Assembly (NCBI RefSeq): GCF_001038505.1
Contig: NZ_LDPY01000001.1
Span: 1,054,001 to 1,118,000 of the forward strand
From: Puniceibacterium sp. IMCC21224
GTDB taxonomy: Bacteria; Pseudomonadota; Alphaproteobacteria; Rhodobacterales; Rhodobacteraceae
Length of the DNA stretch: 64,000 nucleotides
Reading direction: 5' to 3'
Below are positions 9,085 through 17,500 of this stretch, piece after piece. The translations under genes and the position numbers were made by a program. Every line of letters starts with the position of its first letter. Position 1 is the first letter of the stretch. The notes beneath the pieces were generated by a model. It made no database searches and had not been told where the DNA came from. It worked only from the letters and a program-made list of their open reading frames with translations.

Positions 9085-9399
9085 TCAGCCTTTGGTCATG
9101 GGGTCGATCCGCTGCGCCTGGAATCCGTCGGCAAGACGGGTCAGGCGAATCTCGGCCACGACACCGCCTTTGGCAAACGGATCCCCATCGGCAAAGGCCT
9201 GCGCCAGCGCGCGGCTGTCAGCCTCAAGAATACCAAAGTTGCCCAAGGCGTTGCCATCCGCATCCATGGTCGCACTCCCGACAAGAACACGGGCCAGCCC
9301 ACCCCCGCCCGAGGCAACCCAGGCCCGATGTTCGGGGCGCAGGGCGTCGCGGCGGGCGTCCATGTCGGGGTGATGGGTGTTCTGCATCAGGAAATACAT
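9085..9399 (-). CDS. YciI-like small protein
   Basis: About 104 residues with the YCII domain (ferredoxin-like alpha/beta barrel): an N-terminal MYFL-x-THHPD segment, the central LARVLVGSATMDADGN and the FADGDPFAKGG block near residues 70-80. The His-Asp pair (HHPD) and the later Asp (GDPF) match the putative active site of YciI proteins. Function in the family is mostly unknown, though some members act in aromatic degradation as dehalogenase or isomerase-like enzymes. The start overlaps the ligB stop (GTGATG), so it is coupled to ligB and may act on a ring-cleavage product (inference). Confidence 0.68.
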   Translation of the reverse strand: MYFLMQNTHHPDMDARRDALRPEHRAWVASGGGGLARVLVGSATMDADGNALGNFGILEADSRALAQAFADGDPFAKGGVVAEIRLTRLADGFQAQRIDPMTKG

Positions 9400-10244
9400 C
9401 ACGCCTCACTGTTTTCTAGCACAACCATACCCGCGCCGGTCATCGAGGCGGGCGAATAATAGTGGCTGTGAACCGTGTGCACCTTTTCATCCATCGCGCC
9501 GCGCATCACCAGCCACATGATCAACTCGGCTCCTTCTGAGCCGAAGACTTCGACATAGTCTTCGCGGGTCATGTTGCGGTATTTTTCGGGGTTGTCACCG
9601 ATCTCGGCGATCCAGGCGCGGTCGGCCTCGGGATTTATGAACCCCGCGCGGCTGCCTTGCAACTGATGCGACAGGCCACCTGTGCCCAGAATGGCGACCG
9701 TCTCTTCCGTGTCCCAACTGGCAATCGCCTTGCGCAGAACCAGCCCCAGATCCCACATCCGCTGTGGCGTCGGGATCGGAAACTGGATGGTGTTGACAAG
9801 GATCGGCACCACACGCGCCGGCCAGGCTTCGGGGCGGCCAAAGAACAGTTCCATCGGCACCTGCATCCCGTGATCCACCTCAAGCTCGCGACAGACCAAC
9901 GGGTCAAAATGGTTCTCGACCATTGTATCGACCAGATGCCAGGAAAACTCTGGGGCACCGGGAAAATCCGGCACGGCGCGCGGGCCCCAGCCCTCGTCGA
10001 TGGGGCGGTAGCTGTCCGCGACGCCAACTGCAAGGGTTGGCACCTGATCAAGGAAAAAGGCGTTTCCATGGTCGTTAAAGATCACCACGGCGATGTCGGG
10101 TTTCTTGTCCGCCATCCAGGCACGGGCCGGGATATAGCCGTCAAAGAACGGTTTCCAGTCGGCGGTATCCGCCAGCCCCTTGTCTATTGCCACCGCGATC
10201 GAGGGTACATGGCTTGTCCCCAAGCCTCCGATAATCTTGGCCAT
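9399..10244 (-). CDS. ligB: LigB-type class II extradiol dioxygenase, catalytic (beta) subunit
   Basis: Protein of 281 residues. The class II iron ligands are present at a constant offset of -2 from LigB of protocatechuate 4,5-dioxygenase where they differ: His12 (GTSHVP), His59 (NDHGN) and Glu240 (GAELIMW); the catalytic His193 (GLSHQL) is also there. The enzyme opens protocatechuate, gallate or 3-O-methylgallate at the 4,5 position. It directly abuts ligA (no intergenic base), as expected for a two-subunit enzyme. It could supply the LigM/GalD/GalC module at 1350-4509 with ring-cleaved product. Confidence 0.87.
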   Translation of the reverse strand: MAKIIGGLGTSHVPSIAVAIDKGLADTADWKPFFDGYIPARAWMADKKPDIAVVIFNDHGNAFFLDQVPTLAVGVADSYRPIDEGWGPRAVPDFPGAPEFSWHLVDTMVENHFDPLVCRELEVDHGMQVPMELFFGRPEAWPARVVPILVNTIQFPIPTPQRMWDLGLVLRKAIASWDTEETVAILGTGGLSHQLQGSRAGFINPEADRAWIAEIGDNPEKYRNMTREDYVEVFGSEGAELIMWLVMRGAMDEKVHTVHSHYYSPASMTGAGMVVLENSEA

Positions 10245-10610
10245 TCAGCTTTTCCCCAGTCTTTCGCGCAGGAATTCTTCGTGAGTCATACCGGCCTGTG
10301 CGGCCCCGATCAGGGTGATCGGCACTGGGTCCACCGCGGCTATCTTGAGAATGAAAAACAGGTTGCCGCCCAGTCGCATCATCTCTTCCCAGTCGCGGTT
10401 GGTCACTGCCGTCTTTTGTTCGTCGCTCAGGCCAAAGCGGTCAAGGTAGGCCGCCTCGTCGGCGCGAAAGGCGTCGCGGTTTTCGGGTTTCATCAGGCTG
10501 CTGCCCATCTTATTCAACTTATAGCCGGCATTTGCCCTGTCACGGTCAAACAGCGGCGTTTCAGGCAGCCTGTCGCCGTCGGCGCGACTCTTGATCGGAT
10601 TGGATGGCAT
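10245..10610 (-). CDS. ligA: LigA-type extradiol dioxygenase small (alpha) subunit
   Basis: Protein of 121 residues of the LigA domain family: YKLNKMGSSLMKPENRDAF near residues 30-48, and the helical AAYLDRFGLSDEQKTAV and RDWEEMMRLGGNLFFILK blocks. This subunit caps the LigB active site and helps bind the carboxylate of protocatechuate. AAAGGAAGAG precedes the ATG. Lies 12 bases after the hydrolase gene and touches ligB. Confidence 0.85.
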   Translation of the reverse strand: MPSNPIKSRADGDRLPETPLFDRDRANAGYKLNKMGSSLMKPENRDAFRADEAAYLDRFGLSDEQKTAVTNRDWEEMMRLGGNLFFILKIAAVDPVPITLIGAAQAGMTHEEFLRERLGKS

Positions 10611-10622
10611 TGGCTCTTCCTT

Positions 10623-11324
10623 TCAGGCGCTGGTCAGGAACGGGACCAGCGCGTCGATCACCGCCTGCGGCTGTTCCACCGGGGCAAAATGGCCGGCATC
10701 TTCGATGACGACAAGATTGGCGTGGGGCAGGATCCGCTGCATATCCTCGTGCTGCGACACTGGCGACCATGCATCCTGACGCCCGACAATCAGCTGCACG
10801 GGGCAGGTGATACCGCCCAGATAGGACGCAGCGTCGGGCCGGTTCACCAGCGCGGTAATCTGGCGTTCGTGAATCTTGGGATCGTGGCGCAGTACCATTT
10901 CCGTCAATAGCGACATCAGCGCCGTATCGCCGTGTCGGTCGGGGTGCACCATCCCCGGCAACCAGCGCGCGGCCAGCGCCTGCATCCCGTTGTCGCGGGC
11001 GAAGGCAACAATTTCTGCACGCTTTTCGGTTTCGCCGTCTTTCAGCGGGTGGATGCCAGTGTCAAGAAGGGCCAGCCGTTCAACGCGTTCGGGTGCCAGC
11101 CGTGCCATCTCCATCGCGACGCGGGCCCCCATGGAATGCCCGGCAATGCGCAGCGGACCGTCAGCCAGATCAAGGCAATCCCGCGCCATGTCAGTCAGGC
11201 TGTCGCGGGCGCGCAGGGACGGCACCTGCACCTTTGCGTCGGGGCCAAGCGCGGCCAGAACCGGCTCCCAGACCACCCGGTCGCAGAGCAGTCCCGGAAT
11301 CAGCAAAATCGTGTCATCGGTCAT
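10623..11324 (-). CDS. Alpha/beta-hydrolase, possible ring-cleavage product esterase
   Basis: Start chosen at the ATG 11324 because AAAAGGA lies about 10 bases upstream; the product is 233 residues. It shows the nucleophile elbow GHSMGA (Ser64), an Asp in VGRQDAW (about 184) and His212 in AGHFAPVEQP, the full catalytic triad, plus oxyanion-region LIPGLLCD. It is first in the ligAB operon. When 3-O-methylgallate is cleaved, the product is a methyl ester or pyrone, so an ester or lactone hydrolase here would be useful (inference). Sequence alone does not fix the substrate. Confidence 0.7.
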   Translation of the reverse strand: MTDDTILLIPGLLCDRVVWEPVLAALGPDAKVQVPSLRARDSLTDMARDCLDLADGPLRIAGHSMGARVAMEMARLAPERVERLALLDTGIHPLKDGETEKRAEIVAFARDNGMQALAARWLPGMVHPDRHGDTALMSLLTEMVLRHDPKIHERQITALVNRPDAASYLGGITCPVQLIVGRQDAWSPVSQHEDMQRILPHANLVVIEDAGHFAPVEQPQAVIDALVPFLTSA

Positions 11325-11505
11325 TGCAGGTTTGGGTCCTTTTGTCAGCCAGGTATCGTGCGATCCGGCATGGCAAAAGGCGCGGTTCGGCACAGCGTTT
11401 GTGTCAGACTAGGGATCATGGCGAGGATTGTCCCTCAGAAATTGTCCGGTCACACCCGATACCAAAGTCTGCATATTCGCGGCGCTCTGTCATGTTGAAG
11501 GGGGG

Positions 11506-12246
11506 TTACTGCAACTCAAGCAGCCTGCCAAGGCCCTGAAATCGGTCGCCGATTTGGGCGCAGCGCATCAGGTGCCAACCCAAAACCTGATTGCTGGACA
11601 GGACGGGCAGGTCGGTGCGGTCCTCTAGCTCGGGTATGACGTTGAGCGTGCGCAGATTGGTGCAGGACAGGAACAGCCCGTCGATATCGCCCTGCGCGGC
11701 CAGCGTTGTCGCAGCGGCAATGACTGACGCAGGGGCGATCCGCACCACGCGGGCCTCAACCGCCTCGTTAAAGCTGCCGAACACCGGCGTTGCAATGCCG
11801 TCGGCGGCCAGCACGCTTCTGAGCCGGTCCGACACCGTCGCCACATAAGGGGACAGAACGCCCAACTTTCGTATCCCCAGCACATTGCAAGCGGCCAGCA
11901 GCGCAGTCACCGGGTTGGTCACCTGTCGCGCTGGCGCGCCGCTTTGGACCAGCCTGGCCACCTCTGATGGGCCAATGACGGCAGCCCCTGACGTGCAGCC
12001 ATAGCCCACCACCGCAAAGTCCTGCGCCTTGGGCAGCAGTGCGGCGGCGGCGGGCAGATCTGTGGCCATGCGGCCCAGCGTCGTTTCGGTCACTTCGTCG
12101 CCGCTGGGCACACGGCTGACCAGCAGGTTGACGCGCGACGGGATCAGGCGGCGCATGTCATGCTCGAGGCTCTCGTCGGACTGAAGAACGATCAGCCCGA
12201 TCCGCGTCTCGGTTGTGGTCTCCATGTCACAGGAAAAATGTGTCAC
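11506..12246 (-). CDS. Asp/Glu racemase superfamily protein, maleate-isomerase / EutA-like
   Basis: Start chosen at GTG 12246, whose GTGA overlaps the M24 gene stop; this gives 246 residues. An ATG 21 bases further in is an alternative. Two family cysteines are visible: Cys84 in VGYGCTSGA and Cys195 in LSCTNLRT. Having both argues for the isomerase/racemase branch and against arylmalonate decarboxylase, which keeps only the second. Maleate isomerase converts maleate to fumarate; EutA of hydroxyectoine catabolism belongs to the same branch. It is coupled to an M24 peptidase and a PLP lyase, so it may isomerise or racemise an amino-acid-derived acid. Confidence 0.7.
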   Translation of the reverse strand: MTHFSCDMETTTETRIGLIVLQSDESLEHDMRRLIPSRVNLLVSRVPSGDEVTETTLGRMATDLPAAAALLPKAQDFAVVGYGCTSGAAVIGPSEVARLVQSGAPARQVTNPVTALLAACNVLGIRKLGVLSPYVATVSDRLRSVLAADGIATPVFGSFNEAVEARVVRIAPASVIAAATTLAAQGDIDGLFLSCTNLRTLNVIPELEDRTDLPVLSSNQVLGWHLMRCAQIGDRFQGLGRLLELQ

Positions 12247-13394
12247 GCCGCGTCTCCGATCACGGGAATGTCGGGGCCTGCGGGCCTGGTCAGCCATTCG
12301 GCACCGTGGTCGCGCAGCACGATATTCTCTTCGTGGACCATGATCCGCCCGTCATCGAGCGTCACACAAGGTTCGAGCGTCAGGACCATCCCAGCCCTCA
12401 GGACAGAGCTGTCGGATGGCAGGATCGACAGCCCCTCGGTCAGTTGCAGCCCCAACCCGTGACCAAACCGCCCCGGCCGCGGCGACGGATCCTGACAGAT
12501 TGCATTCATCACGTGGAATACATCCGCTGCGGTGGCCCCCGGCCGGGCGGCGACCAAGCCCGCCTCGGTCGCGGCGATCAACCGGGTATGGGCGTCGACT
12601 GTGCTCGGGCTTGGTGGCCCGACAGAAAAGTTGCGGTCAAAATCGCAGAAATAGCCCTGATGCACCAACCCCGTGTCCAGCATCAGCACATCACCGGCGG
12701 CCAGCGGCGCAGACGTCGCGGGCGAAATCACGTCGCGATACCCGCCCGGTTCCGCCGCCCCGGCCAGATAGGGCACCCAGTCGGCACCCTCTTCAAGGCA
12801 AAGGCGCTGAAAACCGCGAAACACCTGATCCAGACCAATGCCGACGCGCGCCACCTCGGGCACCCGGTCAAAGGCGCGTCCGGCGATGGCACAGGCGGTG
12901 CGGATCAGCGCGATCTCAGCTTCGGATTTGATCGCGCGCAAGTGCCGCAGGATGTCGAAATCCGGCACACACGTGCGCTGACCAAGATCCTGTTGCAGCC
13001 GGTGAAAGTCGCCGAGCGGCATCCGCAGATGGGTTTCGTGCCCCATTGGCAGGCCGATCATTCCGCACTCTGGCACCAGCGCGCGCAGTGTCTCGCCCAG
13101 CAGGGTGACGCCGTCGTCGCTCAGGTCCGGCGCGGCCCAAGTGCGGATATCCGTGACCCAGCCTCGTGCCATCAGCGGCGCACCAATTGCGGGGATTACC
13201 GCCACCGGCGCGCCCGTCGCAGGAAGGATGACAAACCATGGTCGCGTCGGGCTTTCCCAGAATCGGGTGAGAAATCCAGTGAGGTATAGGATGTCCGGCC
13301 CGGTGGTCAGTAGCAGCGCGTCAAGCTGGTGTTCTACCATCAACGCCTGGGCCCGGGCGGCGCGCGCCTGATACTCGGACGCCGGAACGCTCAC
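12243..13394 (-). CDS. M24-family metallopeptidase (Xaa-Pro dipeptidase/creatinase type)
   Basis: GTG start at 13394 overlaps the stop of the PLP-lyase gene (GTGA). The 383-residue product has an N-terminal creatinase-like domain and a pita-bread catalytic domain. All five metal ligands of the metallopeptidase branch are present: Asp240 (LDTG), Asp251 (CDFDRNF), His312 (GHGLGL), Glu341 (LEPC) and Glu355 or 356 (HEEN). That separates it from ectoine hydrolase and creatinase, which lack the metal set. It is therefore likely a true hydrolase of a dipeptide or amino-acid amide; substrate unknown. Confidence 0.75.
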   Translation of the reverse strand: MSVPASEYQARAARAQALMVEHQLDALLLTTGPDILYLTGFLTRFWESPTRPWFVILPATGAPVAVIPAIGAPLMARGWVTDIRTWAAPDLSDDGVTLLGETLRALVPECGMIGLPMGHETHLRMPLGDFHRLQQDLGQRTCVPDFDILRHLRAIKSEAEIALIRTACAIAGRAFDRVPEVARVGIGLDQVFRGFQRLCLEEGADWVPYLAGAAEPGGYRDVISPATSAPLAAGDVLMLDTGLVHQGYFCDFDRNFSVGPPSPSTVDAHTRLIAATEAGLVAARPGATAADVFHVMNAICQDPSPRPGRFGHGLGLQLTEGLSILPSDSSVLRAGMVLTLEPCVTLDDGRIMVHEENIVLRDHGAEWLTRPAGPDIPVIGDAA

Positions 13395-14467
13395 TCCGGG
13401 GGCTCTTCGGTGACAAAGGTCAGCACCCGTGACGCGGTGGTAAGGTCAAGCGCGTCGCAGAGCGGTGCGCAATGCAGCAGCGCGGCAAGGCCGGCCGCGC
13501 CAGAGGGCGTTGTGCCAAGGCCAAGTGCGGCAAGATCCGGCAGCACAGCCGCCACCTGTGCGTCTGTCACCGTCAGTACAGCGTCAGCGTCGCGGGCCAG
13601 TCCGGCCAGCGCGATCATCGACGCCTCTTTGCAGTCTAGCCGCCCCATGTTGGACACCGGGCCAAACGCCGCGCGAAATTCCTGGGCGGCGAGCGAGGCG
13701 GCGACACAGTCGGCGGCATCGGGTTCGACCACGATGACCTTGGGTGCATCCCCCCAGGCGCTGCGGGTCCGCGCTGCCACAGATGCGGCCAACCCGCCGA
13801 CACCGGCCTGCACAAACACGTGCGTCGGCGGGGGATCCATCGCCGTGACCACTTCGTCCATCAGCGCCAGATATCCCTGCATCAGCCGCCAGGGCAGTTC
13901 GGTATAGCCGGGCCAGGAACTGTCCGATAACAGAGTCCAGCCCTTTTCCTCTGCGGCATGGGCCGCCGCGTCCATGCTCGCCTCATACGTCTGGCCGGCA
14001 CGGACAACCTCGGCACCCTTGTCGCGCAGCCTCAGGGCAAAGCTGTCGGGCACGGTGTCAGACAGATACACCACCGCGCGTGCGCCAAAGACCTGCGCGC
14101 CGGCTGCGACTGACAGCCCATGGTTGCCGGCGCTGGCGGTCACATAGGTACGCCCGGCAAGTGCGGTCCCTGGGGTGTCGGGTGCGACCGCCATTGCCTC
14201 GTGTGCGATTACAAATGCTGCGCCCAGCGCCTTGAAACTGCCCAGCCCCATGCGGGCGCGCTCATCCTTGGCCCAGACGCTGGCGACCTGCGCGCGTGCC
14301 GCGAGATCCGGCAGCGACACCAGTGGGGTGATCGCAGCGACCGGACAGCGGTCGAGCAGGGCACGTACCGGGGCGCCATCCTCGGCTGGGAGCGGAATAT
14401 CGTCCGGTAACGCAAAATACGCACCGGTCAGGCGGCAAGGGTTCGAGGTTAGTTTTATCTGTGTCAT
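13391..14467 (-). CDS. PLP-dependent lyase, diaminopropionate ammonia-lyase / threonine dehydratase type
   Basis: ATG at 14467 gives 358 residues. Fold type II PLP enzyme: Schiff-base Lys79 in LGSFKALGA, preceded by KDERARMG, which is the diaminopropionate ammonia-lyase pattern rather than that of threonine deaminase. The SAGNHG phosphate loop (TASAGNHGLS) and a Gly-rich QAGVGGLAASV stretch are also present. Such enzymes eliminate ammonia from 2,3-diaminopropionate, serine, threonine or 3-hydroxyaspartate. It is first of three genes joined by GTGA overlaps and is preceded by the tamB terminator. Confidence 0.75.
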   Translation of the reverse strand: MTQIKLTSNPCRLTGAYFALPDDIPLPAEDGAPVRALLDRCPVAAITPLVSLPDLAARAQVASVWAKDERARMGLGSFKALGAAFVIAHEAMAVAPDTPGTALAGRTYVTASAGNHGLSVAAGAQVFGARAVVYLSDTVPDSFALRLRDKGAEVVRAGQTYEASMDAAAHAAEEKGWTLLSDSSWPGYTELPWRLMQGYLALMDEVVTAMDPPPTHVFVQAGVGGLAASVAARTRSAWGDAPKVIVVEPDAADCVAASLAAQEFRAAFGPVSNMGRLDCKEASMIALAGLARDADAVLTVTDAQVAAVLPDLAALGLGTTPSGAAGLAALLHCAPLCDALDLTTASRVLTFVTEEPPE

Positions 14468-14529
14468 GCCGCCACTTGGCGCGGGGCAGGGGCCGTCTGT
14501 CAAACGCTTATGTTGGAACGAGGGGCAGA

Positions 14530-14562
14530 ATTGCGCTGCGCCACGCCTTGGCGCAGCGCAAT
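14530..14562 (-). terminator. Strong hairpin after tamB
   Basis: ATTGCGCTGCGCC (14530-14542) and GGCGCAGCGCAAT (14550-14562) make a perfect 13-bp stem with a 7-base loop, three bases after the tamB stop on the minus strand. No long T-run follows. Most likely the end of the tamA-tamB transcript. Confidence 0.7.
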
Positions 14563-14565
14563 GCG

Positions 14566-17500
14566 TCAGTAATCTTTTTCAAAGAACACACCGATCCCGG
14601 TGTTGCCGTCACTGCCTGCGGACCCGCGCGCGGTGATGTTCGGGGTAACCTGAAGGTTCAGGTTGATCGAACTGCCGCCATTCGCATCCACGGTCACATC
14701 GGAATATATCTTTTCCGTCAGGTATTTGCCGACCCGCAATTCAGTTGTGCCATCGGCCGCTGTTTGCACGTCCAGATCATCGACGCCAAAGCTCATCCGC
14801 AGCTTATCCACGATGCCGTTGCCGCCGCGCCCGACCAACGTATTGACCGCCGCCGCGATCCGCAGCGCCTGAAACGCCGAGATTTCGCTGACATCGCGAC
14901 CAAAAAGCAGCATTGCCAGCACCTCATCCTCGGGCAATTCCGGGCTTGAGGTGATCGACACTTCGGGTTCCGATACGGGTCCGCTGATCACGAACTGGAT
15001 GGTGGTGTCGTCGCGGCTGGTTTCTGCGACCACCTGGATCTCGGGGTTCAGATTGCCCTGAAGCACGATCGAGGCTTCGGACAAGGCGATCCGCTGGCCA
15101 AGGATGTCCAGACGCCCGCGCACCAGATCAAACCGTCCCAGCGGTTCGATATTCTGGATTGTCCCGCCCAGGCGCAGTTCTCCTCCCAATTCGGCATCCA
15201 AGCCGCGCCCCCGGATAAAGATCCGCGACGGGGCCTGAATCAGCAGATCAAGGCCGTAGTTGACGCCGCTGCCCCCACCACCTGCGCCCCCGCCGGCCTG
15301 CTTTTCAATCAGTCCGGCGCGTTCACGCGTCAGTCGCGAGGCGGTGGGTTCGTTGACATGCCTGAGGGCAAAGCTGCTGCCCGCTACGCCACCGCCGGTC
15401 GACGGCACCCGCACCTCAACCGGCCCCAACTGGATCGCGCCAGCCAGCCGGGCCGTCGAGGCAAGCGACCCTTGCAGTGTCAACTGACCATCAAGGGTGG
15501 TTTCAAACAGACCGGGGTCCGCCGCCACGACCTGATTTATTGCAATCGCAAGGTCGCCGTTGAAGGGCGCTGACAGTGTGACCGGGCCTGTGGCGCGCAC
15601 CCGACCACCATTGGTCACGGCCGCGTCGACGTCCAGATTGGCCCGCCCGCCGGCCAGTTCAATCCGCGCATTGATGTCCGACAACGATTGCCGCGCTGCC
15701 GGGACGACAAAGGTTGCCCCCGATGCGGTCACAGCGCCTGACAACGCCTCAAGCCCGGGTCGTCCGTTCAGCCGCAGATCGAAATTTGCCTGACCGGTGA
15801 TGAGGTTAGGTTCCAGAAATGGGTTGATCAGCGCCAGCGCCGCCGCGCCGGTGATGCCAAGGTCAGCCTGACTGGCGTCCGGGGCCACGGTGCCGCCGAC
15901 CTGGGCGGTGATGCCGCCCGGCCCAGTCAGGTCGGCATTGATACGATAGTCGCTGCCAGCAGCAAGGGCAGACCCGCGCGCCGTCACCGGACCGGGAAAG
16001 CCCGGCACAAACAGCGCCAGATTGCCCAGCTCGGCGTTGAAGTCGAGCGCGGTGTCCGCCCCGCCATAACGACCGGACGCATCGGCGCTGACCTGCGGAT
16101 TGGCCAGATCAAAGGTACGGATTGTAAGCACGCCGTCTTCCGTGCGTTCGGCGTCGAGGGTCAGCGTGGTGCTCCCGGCAATCAGCTTGTCAGCCTCGGC
16201 GATGCCGCTGCCCAGATTTTGCGCCGTGCCGTCCAGTTTGACGGCAAAGGTCTGGTCCGTCAGGTGATATTGCCCGGATCCGGTGAAATCGAAACCGCCG
16301 CGCAGAGGGCGGTTGACCAGCGCGCCGTAGGGGGCAATCGAGTCCGCACTGACCTCGCCCGATCCGCGTACCAATCCCGGAGTGCCATCTTCGACGGTGG
16401 CGACAATCTCGCCGCCAAAGGCCAGTCCGCCGGGGCCCGACGCGGTGACATCCAGCGTATAATCATTGCCGGTTTGCGTCAGCGACCCGCTGGCCTGCGC
16501 CGAACCAGTGAGGCCGGGCACCACAAGCGCCGTGTCCCTGATTTGGGCGTCAAAGCTGGCGACGCTGCCACTGTCGCGGATCACGCCATCTGCGCTTAGT
16601 GCGGCGGCGTCGGTTTCGACATCAAGGGTGCGGATGCTGATCCCGTCAGCATCGCGTGTGGCATCAACATTCAATCGCCCGCTGCCGGTCAGCAAACCAT
16701 CCGCCTGCGCGATGCCGGTTTTCAGATCCTGCGTGGTGCCGGTGGCGGTGGCGGTAAAGAACTGTGTCGTCGGGTCGAAACTGCCCGATCCAGTGATGTC
16801 CAGCCCGCCGCCCAAGGGGCGCTTTGCGAGTTCAGCGTAGGCCCCCAGATCGGTTGCACGCAGGCTGCCCGCGCCCCGGATCAGGCCCAGCGTGCGGTCG
16901 ATCACGGTTGCGGTTACATCCCCTGACAGCGCCACACCACCGGGGCCGTTGCCCTGCGCATTGAGCAGATAGTCGTTGCCAGTCTGCGTCAAGGTCCCCG
17001 TCAGTCGCGCCGGTCCCGAAAGACCGGGTGCGATGACTGCGGTGTTGACCAGCGTAGCCTCGAATTCGGCGGTGCTGTCCTGATCTGCCAGTACGCCCTT
17101 GCCGGTGATCGACGCGGCGTTGGTCGACACATCAAGATTGCGCAGCATGATACCATTGTCATCGCGCGACGCATCCAGCGTGATCTGACCGGGCCCCCGC
17201 AGCAGGCCGTCCGCCTCCGGGATGCCGGTGCGGATGTCGCGGGTGTCGCCGGTCACGCGGGCGTTGAAGAACAGTGTTTCTAGCTCAAAACTGCCGGTGC
17301 CGGACAGATCAAACCCACCACCCAACTGCCGCCCCGCAAGGGTCGAGAACGGAGATAGCGCATCCGCCTTGAGGCTGCCGGTGGCGGTGATCCGCCCCGG
17401 TTTGCCATCGACCAGTGGCACATCCACCCGACCATCAAAGACCGCGCCGCCGGGACCGGTGGCATCGGCGGCCAGCGTCCAGGTATCGCCCGCCTGATCC

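Noticed and set aside
12243..13394. Ectoine hydrolase (DoeA/EutD) for the M24 protein
   Set aside because: All five metal ligands of metallopeptidases are present, whereas ectoine hydrolase lacks them, and no ectoine deacetylase or transporter is nearby.
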